From contig NZ_ABCP01000003.1 of NCBI RefSeq assembly GCF_000170835.1, positions 1-64,000 of the forward strand: 64,000 nt of DNA, given 5' to 3'. The notes beneath the pieces are model-generated. The model saw only the letters and a program-made list of their open reading frames with translations. It was not told the origin of the DNA and did no database searches. Position numbers and translations under genes: made by a program. Positions 47,623-56,088 of this stretch are shown here, one piece after another. This DNA is from Marinobacter algicola DG893. Its GTDB lineage: Bacteria > Pseudomonadota > Gammaproteobacteria > Pseudomonadales > Oleiphilaceae. Positions within the stretch are counted from its first letter, which is position 1, and each line of letters opens with the position of its first letter.

Positions 47623-49176
47623 ATGCATTCAGGGAAACGATGGCTGATCGGCCTGATATTGCCGGGGCTGCTCTACGCCCACGCGGCGGGGGCGCTTGAG
47701 TTCAAGGAAATAGTGGACAAGGCCAAAGCGAGGGCCGAAGGTGAGTATCAGCCTCCTCCGTCGGTGCCCGGGTTTCTCAGGAACCTGAGCTACCGAGCCT
47801 ACCAATCCATACGATTCAATCCGCAAGCCAGCCTTTGGCGGGAAGGGCGCTCCCGGTTCCAGGTGATGATGGTGCCACCGGGGAGCTATTACACCCACAC
47901 GGTCAAGTTGAATGAGGTGGATGCCGACGGCGTAAAACCCATCCCGTTTGATAAATCCGGGTTCAGTTTCCCTGATCCCGAACTTGCCAAAAGGGTCCCT
48001 GCGGATCTGGGCTATTCAGGCTTCAAGCTCACCTACCCGATGGGCGAAGGCGACGAACAGAACCAGTTTCTTGTCTTCGCCGGCGCAAGCTACTTCCGGG
48101 GCGTGGGGGCCGATAACCACTTTGGCCTGTCGGCGCGGGGTATCGCGATAGACACCGGGCTGCCCTCCGGCGAGGAGGTGCCATCGTTCGTTGAATTCTG
48201 GCTTGAGCGGCCGGGAGGTGGCAGTGAACGTATGCGGGTTTACGGCTTATTGGATGGCCCCAGCGTAACTGGCGCGTACCGTTTCGATATTCAGCCCGGT
48301 GCGACCACACGCATCGATGTGACCGCTGAATTGTTCTACCGCAATGCGGTGGATCAGCCGGGCCTGGCGCCGCTGACCTCCATGTTCTACTACGGCGAGA
48401 ATACCGCCAGACCGCGCGGTGAATGGCGGCCTCAGGTGCACGACTCAAGCGGACTGCTGATTCATGACCAGGGCGCGGGCGAATGGTTGTGGCGCCCTCT
48501 GACGAATCCGTCACGCCTTCGGCTCAGCTACCTTCAGGTTGATCGCCTGGCTGGCTTTGGGTTGATGCAGAGGGACACCCAGTTTGATCAGTTTGAGGAC
48601 GCCGAGGCCCGATACGATAAGCGGCCCAGTGCCTGGGTTGCCCCAAGGCAGGGATGGTCGAACGGCGAGGTCGTATTGGTTGAGATCCCTACCGATGCGG
48701 AAACCAACGACAACATCGTTGCCTTCTGGAAACCGAAAGAACCCGTGAAACAGGGTGACCACCGGACATTTGCCTACAGCCTTCTTTTTGGCGACAAGAA
48801 CGTATCCGGGCAGGATATCGGGCGCGCATTGCAAACGTTTGTCGGAGATGGCAATCGCCCTGGGGGCGGCACGGAAGAAGGTGCCTACCGAATCATTGTT
48901 GATTTTGCGGGAGGGCCGCTGGACGACCTCAAGCCCAACGCTGCCATCGTCAGTAAGGTCAGTGAAGGAAGCGGAAACAGCGATGCCGTTGAGATTATAG
49001 AGCATTTCGTTGAATACGTTGAGGCGGATGGCACCTGGCGCCTGTCGATGCTGGTTCGCCCCGTTGGTGAAAAGGCCCCGGTCCTCCGAGGACAACTCCT
49101 GCTTGAAAACAAGCCGTTGACCGAGACCTGGACCTATTCCATAGGTCCGGATTCCGGGCTTGGCCAGAAACAATAG
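47623..49176 (+). CDS. opgG: Periplasmic glucan biosynthesis protein OpgG
   Basis: Periplasmic protein of osmoregulated beta-glucan synthesis, 517 residues. The signal peptide ends near AAGA (residue 24). The N-terminal beta-sandwich includes RNLSYRAYQSIRFNPQASLWR, FAGASYFRGVGADNHFGLSARGIAIDT and PLTSMFYYGENTARP. The conserved KRPSAWVAP and VLVEIPTDAETNDNIVAFW segments precede the Ig-like C-terminal domain. OpgG/OpgD homologues of E. coli are reported to be beta-1,2-glucan-acting hydrolases of family GH186. ATG 47623 has GGTAGGAG upstream. It heads opgG-small ORF-opgH-opgD. Confidence 0.94.
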   Translation: MHSGKRWLIGLILPGLLYAHAAGALEFKEIVDKAKARAEGEYQPPPSVPGFLRNLSYRAYQSIRFNPQASLWREGRSRFQVMMVPPGSYYTHTVKLNEVDADGVKPIPFDKSGFSFPDPELAKRVPADLGYSGFKLTYPMGEGDEQNQFLVFAGASYFRGVGADNHFGLSARGIAIDTGLPSGEEVPSFVEFWLERPGGGSERMRVYGLLDGPSVTGAYRFDIQPGATTRIDVTAELFYRNAVDQPGLAPLTSMFYYGENTARPRGEWRPQVHDSSGLLIHDQGAGEWLWRPLTNPSRLRLSYLQVDRLAGFGLMQRDTQFDQFEDAEARYDKRPSAWVAPRQGWSNGEVVLVEIPTDAETNDNIVAFWKPKEPVKQGDHRTFAYSLLFGDKNVSGQDIGRALQTFVGDGNRPGGGTEEGAYRIIVDFAGGPLDDLKPNAAIVSKVSEGSGNSDAVEIIEHFVEYVEADGTWRLSMLVRPVGEKAPVLRGQLLLENKPLTETWTYSIGPDSGLGQKQ

Positions 49177-49191
49177 AGCGGGGACGTGTTC

Positions 49192-49449
49192 ATGCCGGAA
49201 ACCTTATGCCAGCAGGCGATCGAGAGGGTCATGACCTATCTGCAAGACGATGGCGTGGAACTGGACGCGGAAACCTGTCGACAGGTGTTGCGTTTGGTTG
49301 ACAGCGCCATGACGGACGGTGGTGGGCCTGACTTGCCCGCCCGGTGCATTGAACTCGTGCCGGACTACTTCAACCTGCCGGGAATGAACATCCCGGCGCC
49401 GATTCCACCCCTCATGCGCGGCCACCTAGGGTACTACCCCCATGACTGA
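49192..49449 (+). CDS. Small unknown protein between opgG and opgH
   Basis: An 85-residue ORF. ATG 49192 (GTG two codons earlier also possible) follows GGGGA, 15 bp after the opgG stop, and the stop codon lies 8 bp inside opgH. The protein is acidic, with helical QQAIERVMTYLQDDGVELDAETCRQVLRLVDSA in the first half and a Pro-rich tail (GMNIPAPIPPLMRGH). There is no signal peptide or membrane segment. Tight packing and overlap support a real, translationally coupled gene; I recognise no family. Confidence 0.65.
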   Translation: MPETLCQQAIERVMTYLQDDGVELDAETCRQVLRLVDSAMTDGGGPDLPARCIELVPDYFNLPGMNIPAPIPPLMRGHLGYYPHD

Positions 49450-51553
49450 AGTCGTTAATGAGACCCCCGGCGATCGCTCGGGAACCTGGCGACGTACCGC
49501 CACAGTGCGTCGTTTTTTCCTGACACTGTTTGTGGTTGGGCAAACCGTTGTTGCCAGTTACTTCCTGCTCTGGATTCTGCCGTATCACGGCGGAACATGG
49601 GTTGAGCTCGGCCTGCTTGCGCTTTTTATCCTTCTTTATATGTGGATTGCTGTGGGATTCTGGACGGCCGTGTTTGGCTTTGTGCTCAGGCTGACAGGTG
49701 GTGATCGTCACAGTCTTCTCAAGCGCCATCCGGAGTCGGAACTGGAAAACACGGCGCTGGCGAAAACCGCCATCGTTATGCCGATCTACCATGAGCCCGT
49801 GCAATGGACTCTCAGTGGGTTGAAAGCGGTCTACCAGGACATTGAACGGACAGGGCACCTGGACCGCTTTGAATTCCATATTATCTCCGACAGCAGGGAC
49901 CCAAACGTCTGGCTACAGGAACAGGCCGAGTGGCACCGTTTATGCGAAGAACTCGGGGCTGAGGGCCGGCTGTTCTATCGTCGGCGGCGCGTCAATCTCA
50001 ATTTCAAAAGCGGCAACGTTGCGGATTTTTTGCGGCGTTGGGGCCGCCGCTACCGCTATATGGTTGTGCTGGATGCCGACAGCCTGCTGAGCGCGGGAAC
50101 CATCGTGAAAATGGTGCAACTGATGGAGCGGGAGCCCAACGTGGGTATCCTGCAGACCGCACCCACCATCATCAACGGCGAGTCTCTGTTTGCCAGGGTT
50201 CAGCAATTCGCGAACCGCCTTTATTCGTCGTTATTTGCCACTGGCCTGGCAGCCATACAGATGGGAGACGCCGCTTTCTGGGGCCACAACGCCATTCTGC
50301 GTGTTGAGCCTTTCATGGCGCACTGCGGTCTGCGCAAACTGCGGGGCTTTGGGCTTTTTCGCGGGCCCATCATGAGTCACGATTTTGTGGAAGCGGCCTA
50401 TATGGGCCGCGCCGGTTATGAGGTGTGGCTTGAGCCTGAGCTTGGCAACAGTTTTGAAGAATCTCCACCCACCATTTCGGATGAGCTCTCCCGGGACAAT
50501 CGCTGGTCCAGGGGCAATCTGCAGCATCTCTGGATTCTGCTGTTCGGGCGGAAGTTGCGCCTGGCTCACCGCATGGCGCTGCTTAACGGCATCATGGCGT
50601 ACCTGGCGTCGCCACTCTGGTTGGCGTTTCTGATTCTGACGACCGTTGAAGCCGTGCAAATGACGGTTGCCAGCATCAACTATTTCCCGGAAGGGCATCA
50701 GGGGCTATTCCCCCTATGGCCGGAGTGGCGGCCGGAGTGGGCTATCGGGCTGGCGTTGAGCACCCTGTCGCTGTTGTTCCTGCCAAAGTTCCTGGCCATC
50801 TTTGACGCTGTGATCCACGGCTTTGTGCGGGGCTTCGGGGGCGTCTGGCGGCTATTTCTCAGTGTGTTACTGGAAATTGTTGTGTCCGTCCTGCTGGCTC
50901 CGGTCAGGATGATGGCCCATAGCCGATATGTCCTTGGCGCTCTTCTTAATGTCTCTTTGTCCTGGGCAGGGCAGAACCGTACCGAAGAAACGACATGGCG
51001 GGACGCTTTTCTGACCCAGTTTCCCGGCATGCTTGTGGGGGCGGGTTGGTCCGCTTTCGCCTGGAGCCTGGACCCCATGTTTTTTCTCTGGTCCCTGCCC
51101 GTAGCGGTGCCACTTGTGTTGGCGGCCCCGACATCGGTGGTGCTCAGTCGCGTAGGTCTCGGCCGGGCGTTCCGAAAAAAAGGGCTTCTGGTAATACCGG
51201 AAGAGCTTACGCCGGTCGCGGTGTTAAACGACGCCAGACGCGCTAGGGCCGTGACTGATGAGGTTCCGGTGATTACCGCCGTGGAAGCCGCCGTGATCCG
51301 GCCCCGATTGAACCAGCTTCACCTTGCCCTGGCGCGCACAGATCGCCACCCCAGAAGGGCAGCGTTGCTGGCGCCATTGGTGCAACGACTCGCTGACAAA
51401 GGGCCGGATTCATTGTCCCGGAGCGAACTCAGCCAGGTGTTCTGTGACCGCACGGCGCTGGCGGAGCTGCACCGGCTTGCCTGGCGCTCAGCGCCGGACA
51501 GTTTCTGGGGGCGGCGAATAGCGAGTCTTGGCAAGACAGAACCTGACGAGTAA
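49442..51553 (+). CDS. opgH: Glucans biosynthesis glucosyltransferase OpgH
   Basis: Inner-membrane GT2 enzyme that polymerises the beta-1,2-glucan backbone from UDP-glucose (supplied by GalU). The product is 703 residues. Two N-terminal membrane helices lie at about 22-85. The catalytic domain has MPIYHEP, ISDSRD, VLDADS and SHDFVEAAY. The RDNRWSRGNLQH segment is the RxxRW equivalent of QxxRW. Several C-terminal helices and a cytoplasmic tail follow. It is shorter than E. coli OpgH (847 residues), mostly at the N-terminus, which in E. coli carries the extra segment that contacts FtsZ. It overlaps the small ORF upstream. Confidence 0.94.
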   Translation: MTEVVNETPGDRSGTWRRTATVRRFFLTLFVVGQTVVASYFLLWILPYHGGTWVELGLLALFILLYMWIAVGFWTAVFGFVLRLTGGDRHSLLKRHPESELENTALAKTAIVMPIYHEPVQWTLSGLKAVYQDIERTGHLDRFEFHIISDSRDPNVWLQEQAEWHRLCEELGAEGRLFYRRRRVNLNFKSGNVADFLRRWGRRYRYMVVLDADSLLSAGTIVKMVQLMEREPNVGILQTAPTIINGESLFARVQQFANRLYSSLFATGLAAIQMGDAAFWGHNAILRVEPFMAHCGLRKLRGFGLFRGPIMSHDFVEAAYMGRAGYEVWLEPELGNSFEESPPTISDELSRDNRWSRGNLQHLWILLFGRKLRLAHRMALLNGIMAYLASPLWLAFLILTTVEAVQMTVASINYFPEGHQGLFPLWPEWRPEWAIGLALSTLSLLFLPKFLAIFDAVIHGFVRGFGGVWRLFLSVLLEIVVSVLLAPVRMMAHSRYVLGALLNVSLSWAGQNRTEETTWRDAFLTQFPGMLVGAGWSAFAWSLDPMFFLWSLPVAVPLVLAAPTSVVLSRVGLGRAFRKKGLLVIPEELTPVAVLNDARRARAVTDEVPVITAVEAAVIRPRLNQLHLALARTDRHPRRAALLAPLVQRLADKGPDSLSRSELSQVFCDRTALAELHRLAWRSAPDSFWGRRIASLGKTEPDE

Positions 51554-51582
51554 AGCGCTTCAACATAAGACGGGAGCATGAC

Positions 51583-53169
51583 ATGGACAGACGCACACTG
51601 ATCAAAACCTTCGTCAGTCTGGCGGGAGCCCAGGCATTGCCCCTCTCGGCATTGATGTACAGTGGTTCCAGCGTGGCGGGCGAGGTTGGTGAGCCCAAGC
51701 CATTCAGTTACGCCTGGTTAAAAGGCCACGCGCGGGCATTGGCCGGCGAACCCTGGGTGTCACATGAAGGGGAGTTGCCCGGCTCGTTAAAGGACCTGTC
51801 CTGGGACGATTACCAGGCGATCGGGTTTCGCGCCGACGAAGCGCTATGGCGTAATGACGACAATGCGTTCCAGGTGCAGCTTTTCCATCTTGGTCTCTAC
51901 TTCAAAACCCCAGTGCGAATCCACGAAGTGGAGGATGGCGAAGCCCGGGAGCTGGCGTACAAGCCGGAATACTTCCGTTATGAGGGAGAGCAACCCCTGG
52001 GAACGCTGCCGGAGGATCTTGGCTATGCCGGTTTCCGTGTGCACTTCCACACGGATTACGGGCGCGACCTGGCCGCCTTCCTTGGTGCCAGCTACTTCCG
52101 GGCGGTGGGGTCGGAGATGCAATATGGGCTTTCCGCCAGGGGCCTGGCGATTGACACCGCACTGGAAACTGGGGAAGAGTTTCCCCAGTTTTCAGCCTTC
52201 TGGCTGGAGAAGCCGAAACCGGGTAGCCAGAACATGGTGGTCTATGCGCTTCTGGATTCACCCAGCACGACCGGTGCCTATGCCTTTACGTTGACCCCTG
52301 GCCGGAACATGGTGATGAGCGTGGATGCGGCGCTATACCCGAGGAAACCTATTCAGCGGGTAGGGATCGCGCCACTGACCAGCATGTACCAGACCGGTGA
52401 GAACGATCGCCGCATGGCCTATGACTGGCGCCCGGAGATTCACGATTCCGACGGCTTGTCGATTATGAACGGCCAGGGCGAATGGCTGTGGCGGCCACTG
52501 GTCAATCCTCGGTCGCTCCGGGTAAACACCTTTGTAGACAATAACCCTCGTGGGTTTGGCCTGCTGCAGCGGGACCGACGGTTTGCCAACTACCAGGACG
52601 ACGGCGTGTTCTACGAGAAACGTCCGAGCGCCTGGGTTACGCCCCACGACGATTGGGGTAAGGGCAGTGTGATGCTGGTGGAGATTCCCACCAAGGACGA
52701 GACGTTCGACAATATCGTTGCCTTCTGGCACCCCGAGAAGCCCCTGGAGCCGGGGCAGGAACATCTCTATTCCTACACCCTGTCATGGGGGGCGGAGCCA
52801 CCAATGGAGCCAGAGGAACTGGCCACAGTTCAGGCAACGCGTACGGGATTGGGTGGTGTTGTCGGGCAGGAGAGAAAATACTTCTCCTGGCGGTTTGCCG
52901 TGGACTTTGCCGGCGGCGCGTTGCCGCTGGTGGGGGACGATGCGGAAGTAGAGCCGGTGATAACGGCCAGCCGCGGAGAGGTGGAAATCACCTCTGCACG
53001 GCCACTGGACTCCATTGGTGGTTATCGGGCGATGTTTGACCTCGTGCCCGACGACTCCCTGGAACCGATTGACCTGCGCCTTCAGCTCAAACTGGGCAAT
53101 CAGGTGCTTACCGAAACCTGGCTGTATCAGTACACGCCGCCTCCCAAGGATGAGCGCACGCTCTATTAG
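51583..53169 (+). CDS. opgD: Glucan biosynthesis protein OpgD
   Basis: OpgG paralogue, 528 residues, with a twin-arginine-type leader (MDRRTLIK, followed by an Ala-rich hydrophobic stretch) as in E. coli OpgD. This distinguishes it from the Sec-exported OpgG. Shared family segments are DDYQAIGFRADEALWR, GASYFRAVGSEMQYGLSARGLAIDT, PLTSMYQTGEND and KRPSAWVTP followed by VMLVEIPTKDETFDNIVAFWHP. It modulates glucan backbone length in characterised bacteria. ATG 51583 follows opgH by 29 bp. A short CCCGGG-GTAA-CCCGGG palindrome (53217-53232) lies 47 bp after its stop. Confidence 0.92.
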   Translation: MDRRTLIKTFVSLAGAQALPLSALMYSGSSVAGEVGEPKPFSYAWLKGHARALAGEPWVSHEGELPGSLKDLSWDDYQAIGFRADEALWRNDDNAFQVQLFHLGLYFKTPVRIHEVEDGEARELAYKPEYFRYEGEQPLGTLPEDLGYAGFRVHFHTDYGRDLAAFLGASYFRAVGSEMQYGLSARGLAIDTALETGEEFPQFSAFWLEKPKPGSQNMVVYALLDSPSTTGAYAFTLTPGRNMVMSVDAALYPRKPIQRVGIAPLTSMYQTGENDRRMAYDWRPEIHDSDGLSIMNGQGEWLWRPLVNPRSLRVNTFVDNNPRGFGLLQRDRRFANYQDDGVFYEKRPSAWVTPHDDWGKGSVMLVEIPTKDETFDNIVAFWHPEKPLEPGQEHLYSYTLSWGAEPPMEPEELATVQATRTGLGGVVGQERKYFSWRFAVDFAGGALPLVGDDAEVEPVITASRGEVEITSARPLDSIGGYRAMFDLVPDDSLEPIDLRLQLKLGNQVLTETWLYQYTPPPKDERTLY

Positions 53170-53199
53170 CCTCGCCTCTGAGTGATGAAGCCTGTCTCT

Positions 53200-53210
53200 C
53201 TGTCAACAAT
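53200..53210 (-). promoter_or_regulatory. Candidate GntR operator 1 (inverted copy)
   Basis: ATTGTTGACAG on the minus strand; it shares the 10-base core ATTGTTGACA with the other two sites. Its centre is about 33 bases from that of site 2, close to three helical turns. Confidence 0.6.
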
Positions 53211-53216
53211 GAAGCT

Positions 53217-53232
53217 CCCGGGGTAACCCGGG
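53217..53232. other. CCCGGG-GTAA-CCCGGG palindrome
   Basis: A GC-rich hairpin without T run lies between operator 1 and operator 2. It might end the opgD transcript (weakly) or be part of the regulatory region. Confidence 0.4.
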
Positions 53233-53244
53233 ATTGTTGACAAT
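53233..53244 (+). promoter_or_regulatory. Candidate GntR operator 2
   Basis: ATTGTTGACAAT is a perfect palindrome of half-sites ATTGT and ACAAT with 2 bases between. It contains the -35 hexamer TTGACA of the gntR promoter, so binding would block RNA polymerase. Confidence 0.7.
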
Positions 53245-53265
53245 AATCGAGTTAGGGCGTAAATT
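53237..53265 (+). promoter_or_regulatory. Promoter of the gntR-prp operon
   Basis: A perfect -35 TTGACA (53237-53242) is followed after 17 bases by TAAATT (53260-53265, 4 of 6). Transcription would start near 53272, 27 bases before gntR. The -35 is inside operator 2. Confidence 0.6.
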
Positions 53266-53284
53266 TCCGGTCAATCCAGTCACT

Positions 53285-53296
53285 ATTGTTGACAAA
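53285..53296 (+). promoter_or_regulatory. Candidate GntR operator 3
   Basis: ATTGTTGACAAA matches operator 2 at 11 of 12 positions and ends two bases before the gntR ATG, where a ribosome-binding site would be expected. Its centre is 52 bases from that of site 2, about five helical turns. Confidence 0.65.
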
Positions 53297-53298
53297 AT

Positions 53299-53979
53299 AT
53301 GCCGGAAGCTATCGCCCAAACCTATACTCGTGCCGATGAAGCCTTCGATTGTCTGCAAACGGCCATCGTGAAAGGGGACCTTGTCCCCGGCGAAAAGATC
53401 GGCGAAGTCGAGCTCTGCTCCCGCTTCAATCTCACCCGTGGCCCGCTGCGCGAGGCGCTTGGGCGCCTTGAATCCCGAGGGCTGTTGGTGCGCCGGCCCC
53501 ACGCCGGGGTAAAAGTGGTTTCCGTCAGCGCTGATGAACTCATGGAGCTCTACCGCATTCGCGAAACCATGGAGGGCCTGGCCGCCCGCCAGGCCGCCGA
53601 GCGGATGACCGATCAGGAAATCGCTGATCTGTCCGCCACCCTCGATAGCCATGAGCGAATGATCGAACAGGCTCAGGGCCAGGCCTACTACCAGGCGGAA
53701 GGTGACTACGACTTCCATCACCGTATTGCCACCGGCAGCCGCAACACCAAACTAGCGCAAATGCTGCTGGGTGATCTTTACTATATGGTCCGGATGTACC
53801 GTTACCGCTTGAGCACATCGTCCGGGCGCCCTCACATGGCGCTGGGAGAGCATCGCAGGATTGTTGAAGCCATCGCCCAACGTGACGGCGAGTTGGCGGA
53901 ATTCCTGATGAAGCGACACATCCATGCGGCCCGCAAAAACATCGAGAAAAAGATCCAGCAAGGCGAACTAACGATCTAG
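53299..53979 (+). CDS. GntR/FadR-type regulator of the prp operon
   Basis: A 226-residue transcription factor. The winged helix (about 10-75) has [37 protein letters not shown]. The FCD effector domain (about 85-220) keeps the metal-ligand pattern in [20 protein letters not shown] and [11 protein letters not shown]. By position it should control prpB-prpC-acnD-prpF, probably in response to a 2-methylcitrate-cycle intermediate. ATG 53299 has no Shine-Dalgarno sequence; operator 3 occupies that space. This predicts low expression and autoregulation. prpB follows by 29 bp. Confidence 0.88.
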   Translation: MPEAIAQTYTRADEAFDCLQTAIVKGDLVPGEKIGEVELCSRFNLTRGPLREALGRLESRGLLVRRPHAGVKVVSVSADELMELYRIRETMEGLAARQAAERMTDQEIADLSATLDSHERMIEQAQGQAYYQAEGDYDFHHRIATGSRNTKLAQMLLGDLYYMVRMYRYRLSTSSGRPHMALGEHRRIVEAIAQRDGELAEFLMKRHIHAARKNIEKKIQQGELTI

Positions 53980-54008
53980 GTCCTTCACTCCAAACAACGA
54001 GGTTACTC

Positions 54009-54896
54009 ATGTCCAAAACACTATCCCCAGGTGCGCGCTTTCGCAAAGCCCTGAAAGAAAACCACCCCTTACAGATCGTCGGCACCATCAACGCCTATAC
54101 TGCGATGATGGCCGAGAAGGTCGGTCACCAGGCCATCTACCTGTCTGGCGGCGGCGTCGCCAATGCTTCCTATGGTTTGCCGGATCTGGGCATGACCACC
54201 CTGAATGATGTCGTTGAAGATGTCCGCCGCATCACTGCGGCTACCGACGTACCACTGCTGGTCGATATTGATACCGGTTGGGGCGGGGCCTTCAACATTG
54301 CTCGCACAATTCGTGAAATGGAACGCGCTGGCGCTGCAGCGGTTCATATTGAAGATCAGGTTGCCCAGAAGCGCTGTGGTCACCGACCGAACAAGGAAAT
54401 TGTCTCGCAGGAAGAAATGGTGGATCGCATCAAGGCCGCCGTGGATGCCCGTCAAGACGATGACTTTTTCATCATGGCCCGTACCGACGCGTTCCAGAAA
54501 GAAGGCCTGGACGCCGCGATCGAGCGTGCAAAGGCTTGCATAGAGGCGGGCGCCGACGGCATTTTCGCCGAAGCGGTGACCGAGTTGGAACACTACAAGG
54601 CCTTCTCTGAAGCCCTGGACGTGCCGGTGCTGGCCAATATTACCGAGTTCGGCGCCACGCCGTTGTACAATCGCAAGGAGCTTGCGGAAGCCGGCGCCGG
54701 TATGGTGCTGTATCCATTGAGTGCCTTTCGCGCCATGAACAAGGCCGCATTAACGGTTTACGAAAACATCCTCGAGAAAGGTGACCAGAAAGACGTGGTT
54801 GATCTTATGCAAACGCGGATGGAATTGTACGATTTCCTGAACTACCACGATTTCGAACAGAAGCTGGACGAGCTTTTCCAGCAGAAGAAGGGTTAA
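54009..54896 (+). CDS. prpB: 2-methylisocitrate lyase
   Basis: Cleaves 2-methylisocitrate to pyruvate and succinate, the last step of the 2-methylcitrate cycle. It is a TIM barrel of the PEP mutase/isocitrate lyase family, 295 residues. Signatures are [18 protein letters not shown], the metal-binding VDIDTGWGG and the catalytic-Cys loop in KRCGHRPNK, with IMARTDAF downstream. ATG 54009 has GAGG seven bases upstream. First enzyme gene after the regulator. Confidence 0.96.
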   Translation: MSKTLSPGARFRKALKENHPLQIVGTINAYTAMMAEKVGHQAIYLSGGGVANASYGLPDLGMTTLNDVVEDVRRITAATDVPLLVDIDTGWGGAFNIARTIREMERAGAAAVHIEDQVAQKRCGHRPNKEIVSQEEMVDRIKAAVDARQDDDFFIMARTDAFQKEGLDAAIERAKACIEAGADGIFAEAVTELEHYKAFSEALDVPVLANITEFGATPLYNRKELAEAGAGMVLYPLSAFRAMNKAALTVYENILEKGDQKDVVDLMQTRMELYDFLNYHDFEQKLDELFQQKKG

Positions 54897-54928
54897 TCAA
54901 AATCCAAACATTGATGAGGGGGAAAACC

Positions 54929-56059
54929 ATGGCTGAAGCAAAAAAACTCGGAGGCGCAGGTCTTCGCGGCCAGGTGGCTGGCGTTACGTCACTGTGTACT
55001 GTTGGCCAGTCCGGCGCCGGCCTGACCTATCGTGGCTATGACATCAGCGATCTGGCGGACCACGCCCAATTTGAGGAAGTGGCTTACCTGCTGTTGCGCG
55101 GCAAGCTGCCTAACCGGCAGGAGCTTGAGGACTACAAGAAAAAGCTTGTAAGTATGCGTGAGCTACCATACGCCGTGAAATCCGTACTGGAGCACATTCC
55201 CAAAGACGCTCACCCCATGGACGTCATGCGCACCGGCTGCTCCATGCTGGGCAACCTGGAAACCGAGACCGACTTCAGCCAGCAGGACGACAAAATCGAC
55301 CGCATGCTGGCTCTGTTCCCGGCCATCATCACCTACTGGTACCGCTTCGCCCATGAAGGCGTGCGTATCGATACCGCCAGCGACGTGGATTCCATTGGTG
55401 GTCATTTCCTGGAACTGCTTCACGGCAAGAAGCCCAGCGAACTGCATGAGCGGGTTATGAACGTGTCGCTGATTCTGTATGCAGAGCATGAGTTCAACGC
55501 CTCTACGTTCACGGCTCGTGTGTGTGCTTCCACCCTGTCGGATATCCATAGCTGCGTGACCGGTGCTATTGGCACCCTGCGCGGACCGCTTCACGGTGGT
55601 GCGAATGAAGCAGCCATGGCGCTGATCCAGAAGTTCCAGACTCCGGACGAAGCCGAGAAAGGCCTGCTGGGTATGTTGGAGCGCAAAGAGAAGATTATGG
55701 GCTTCGGCCACGCGATCTACCGGGAGTCTGATCCCCGTAACGCCATCATCAAGAAATGGTCCGAGGAGCTCGCCAAGGAAGTGGGTGATACCGTTCTGTA
55801 CCCGGTATCGGTTCGTTGTGAGGACGTCATGTGGCGCGAGAAGAAGCTGTTCTGCAACGCCGACTTCTTCCATGCCTCCGCCTATCACTTCATGGGCATC
55901 CCAACCGAGTTGTTTACCCCCATCTTCGTGATGTCGCGAGTATCTGGTTGGACCGCCCACGTGAAAGAGCAGCGTGAGAACAACCGCATCATCCGCCCAA
56001 GTGCCGACTACGATGGCCCGGCGGATTCGAAGTGGGTGCCGATCGACGAGCGGCCATAA
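54929..56059 (+). CDS. prpC: 2-methylcitrate synthase
   Basis: Condenses propionyl-CoA with oxaloacetate to 2-methylcitrate. It is a citrate-synthase-fold enzyme of 376 residues, the short PrpC type and not the 427-residue TCA enzyme. It has the opening GLRGQVAGVTSLCTVGQSGAGLTYRGYDI, the catalytic His region LHGGANEAAM and GFGHAIYRESDPR, and Asp in the VSGWTAHVKEQ context. ATG 54929 has GAGGGGG upstream; a start six codons earlier is less likely. It follows prpB by 32 bp. Confidence 0.96.
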   Translation: MAEAKKLGGAGLRGQVAGVTSLCTVGQSGAGLTYRGYDISDLADHAQFEEVAYLLLRGKLPNRQELEDYKKKLVSMRELPYAVKSVLEHIPKDAHPMDVMRTGCSMLGNLETETDFSQQDDKIDRMLALFPAIITYWYRFAHEGVRIDTASDVDSIGGHFLELLHGKKPSELHERVMNVSLILYAEHEFNASTFTARVCASTLSDIHSCVTGAIGTLRGPLHGGANEAAMALIQKFQTPDEAEKGLLGMLERKEKIMGFGHAIYRESDPRNAIIKKWSEELAKEVGDTVLYPVSVRCEDVMWREKKLFCNADFFHASAYHFMGIPTELFTPIFVMSRVSGWTAHVKEQRENNRIIRPSADYDGPADSKWVPIDERP

Positions 56060-56088
56060 TCCGATAAACCAGAATTTGAGTACCGCCC

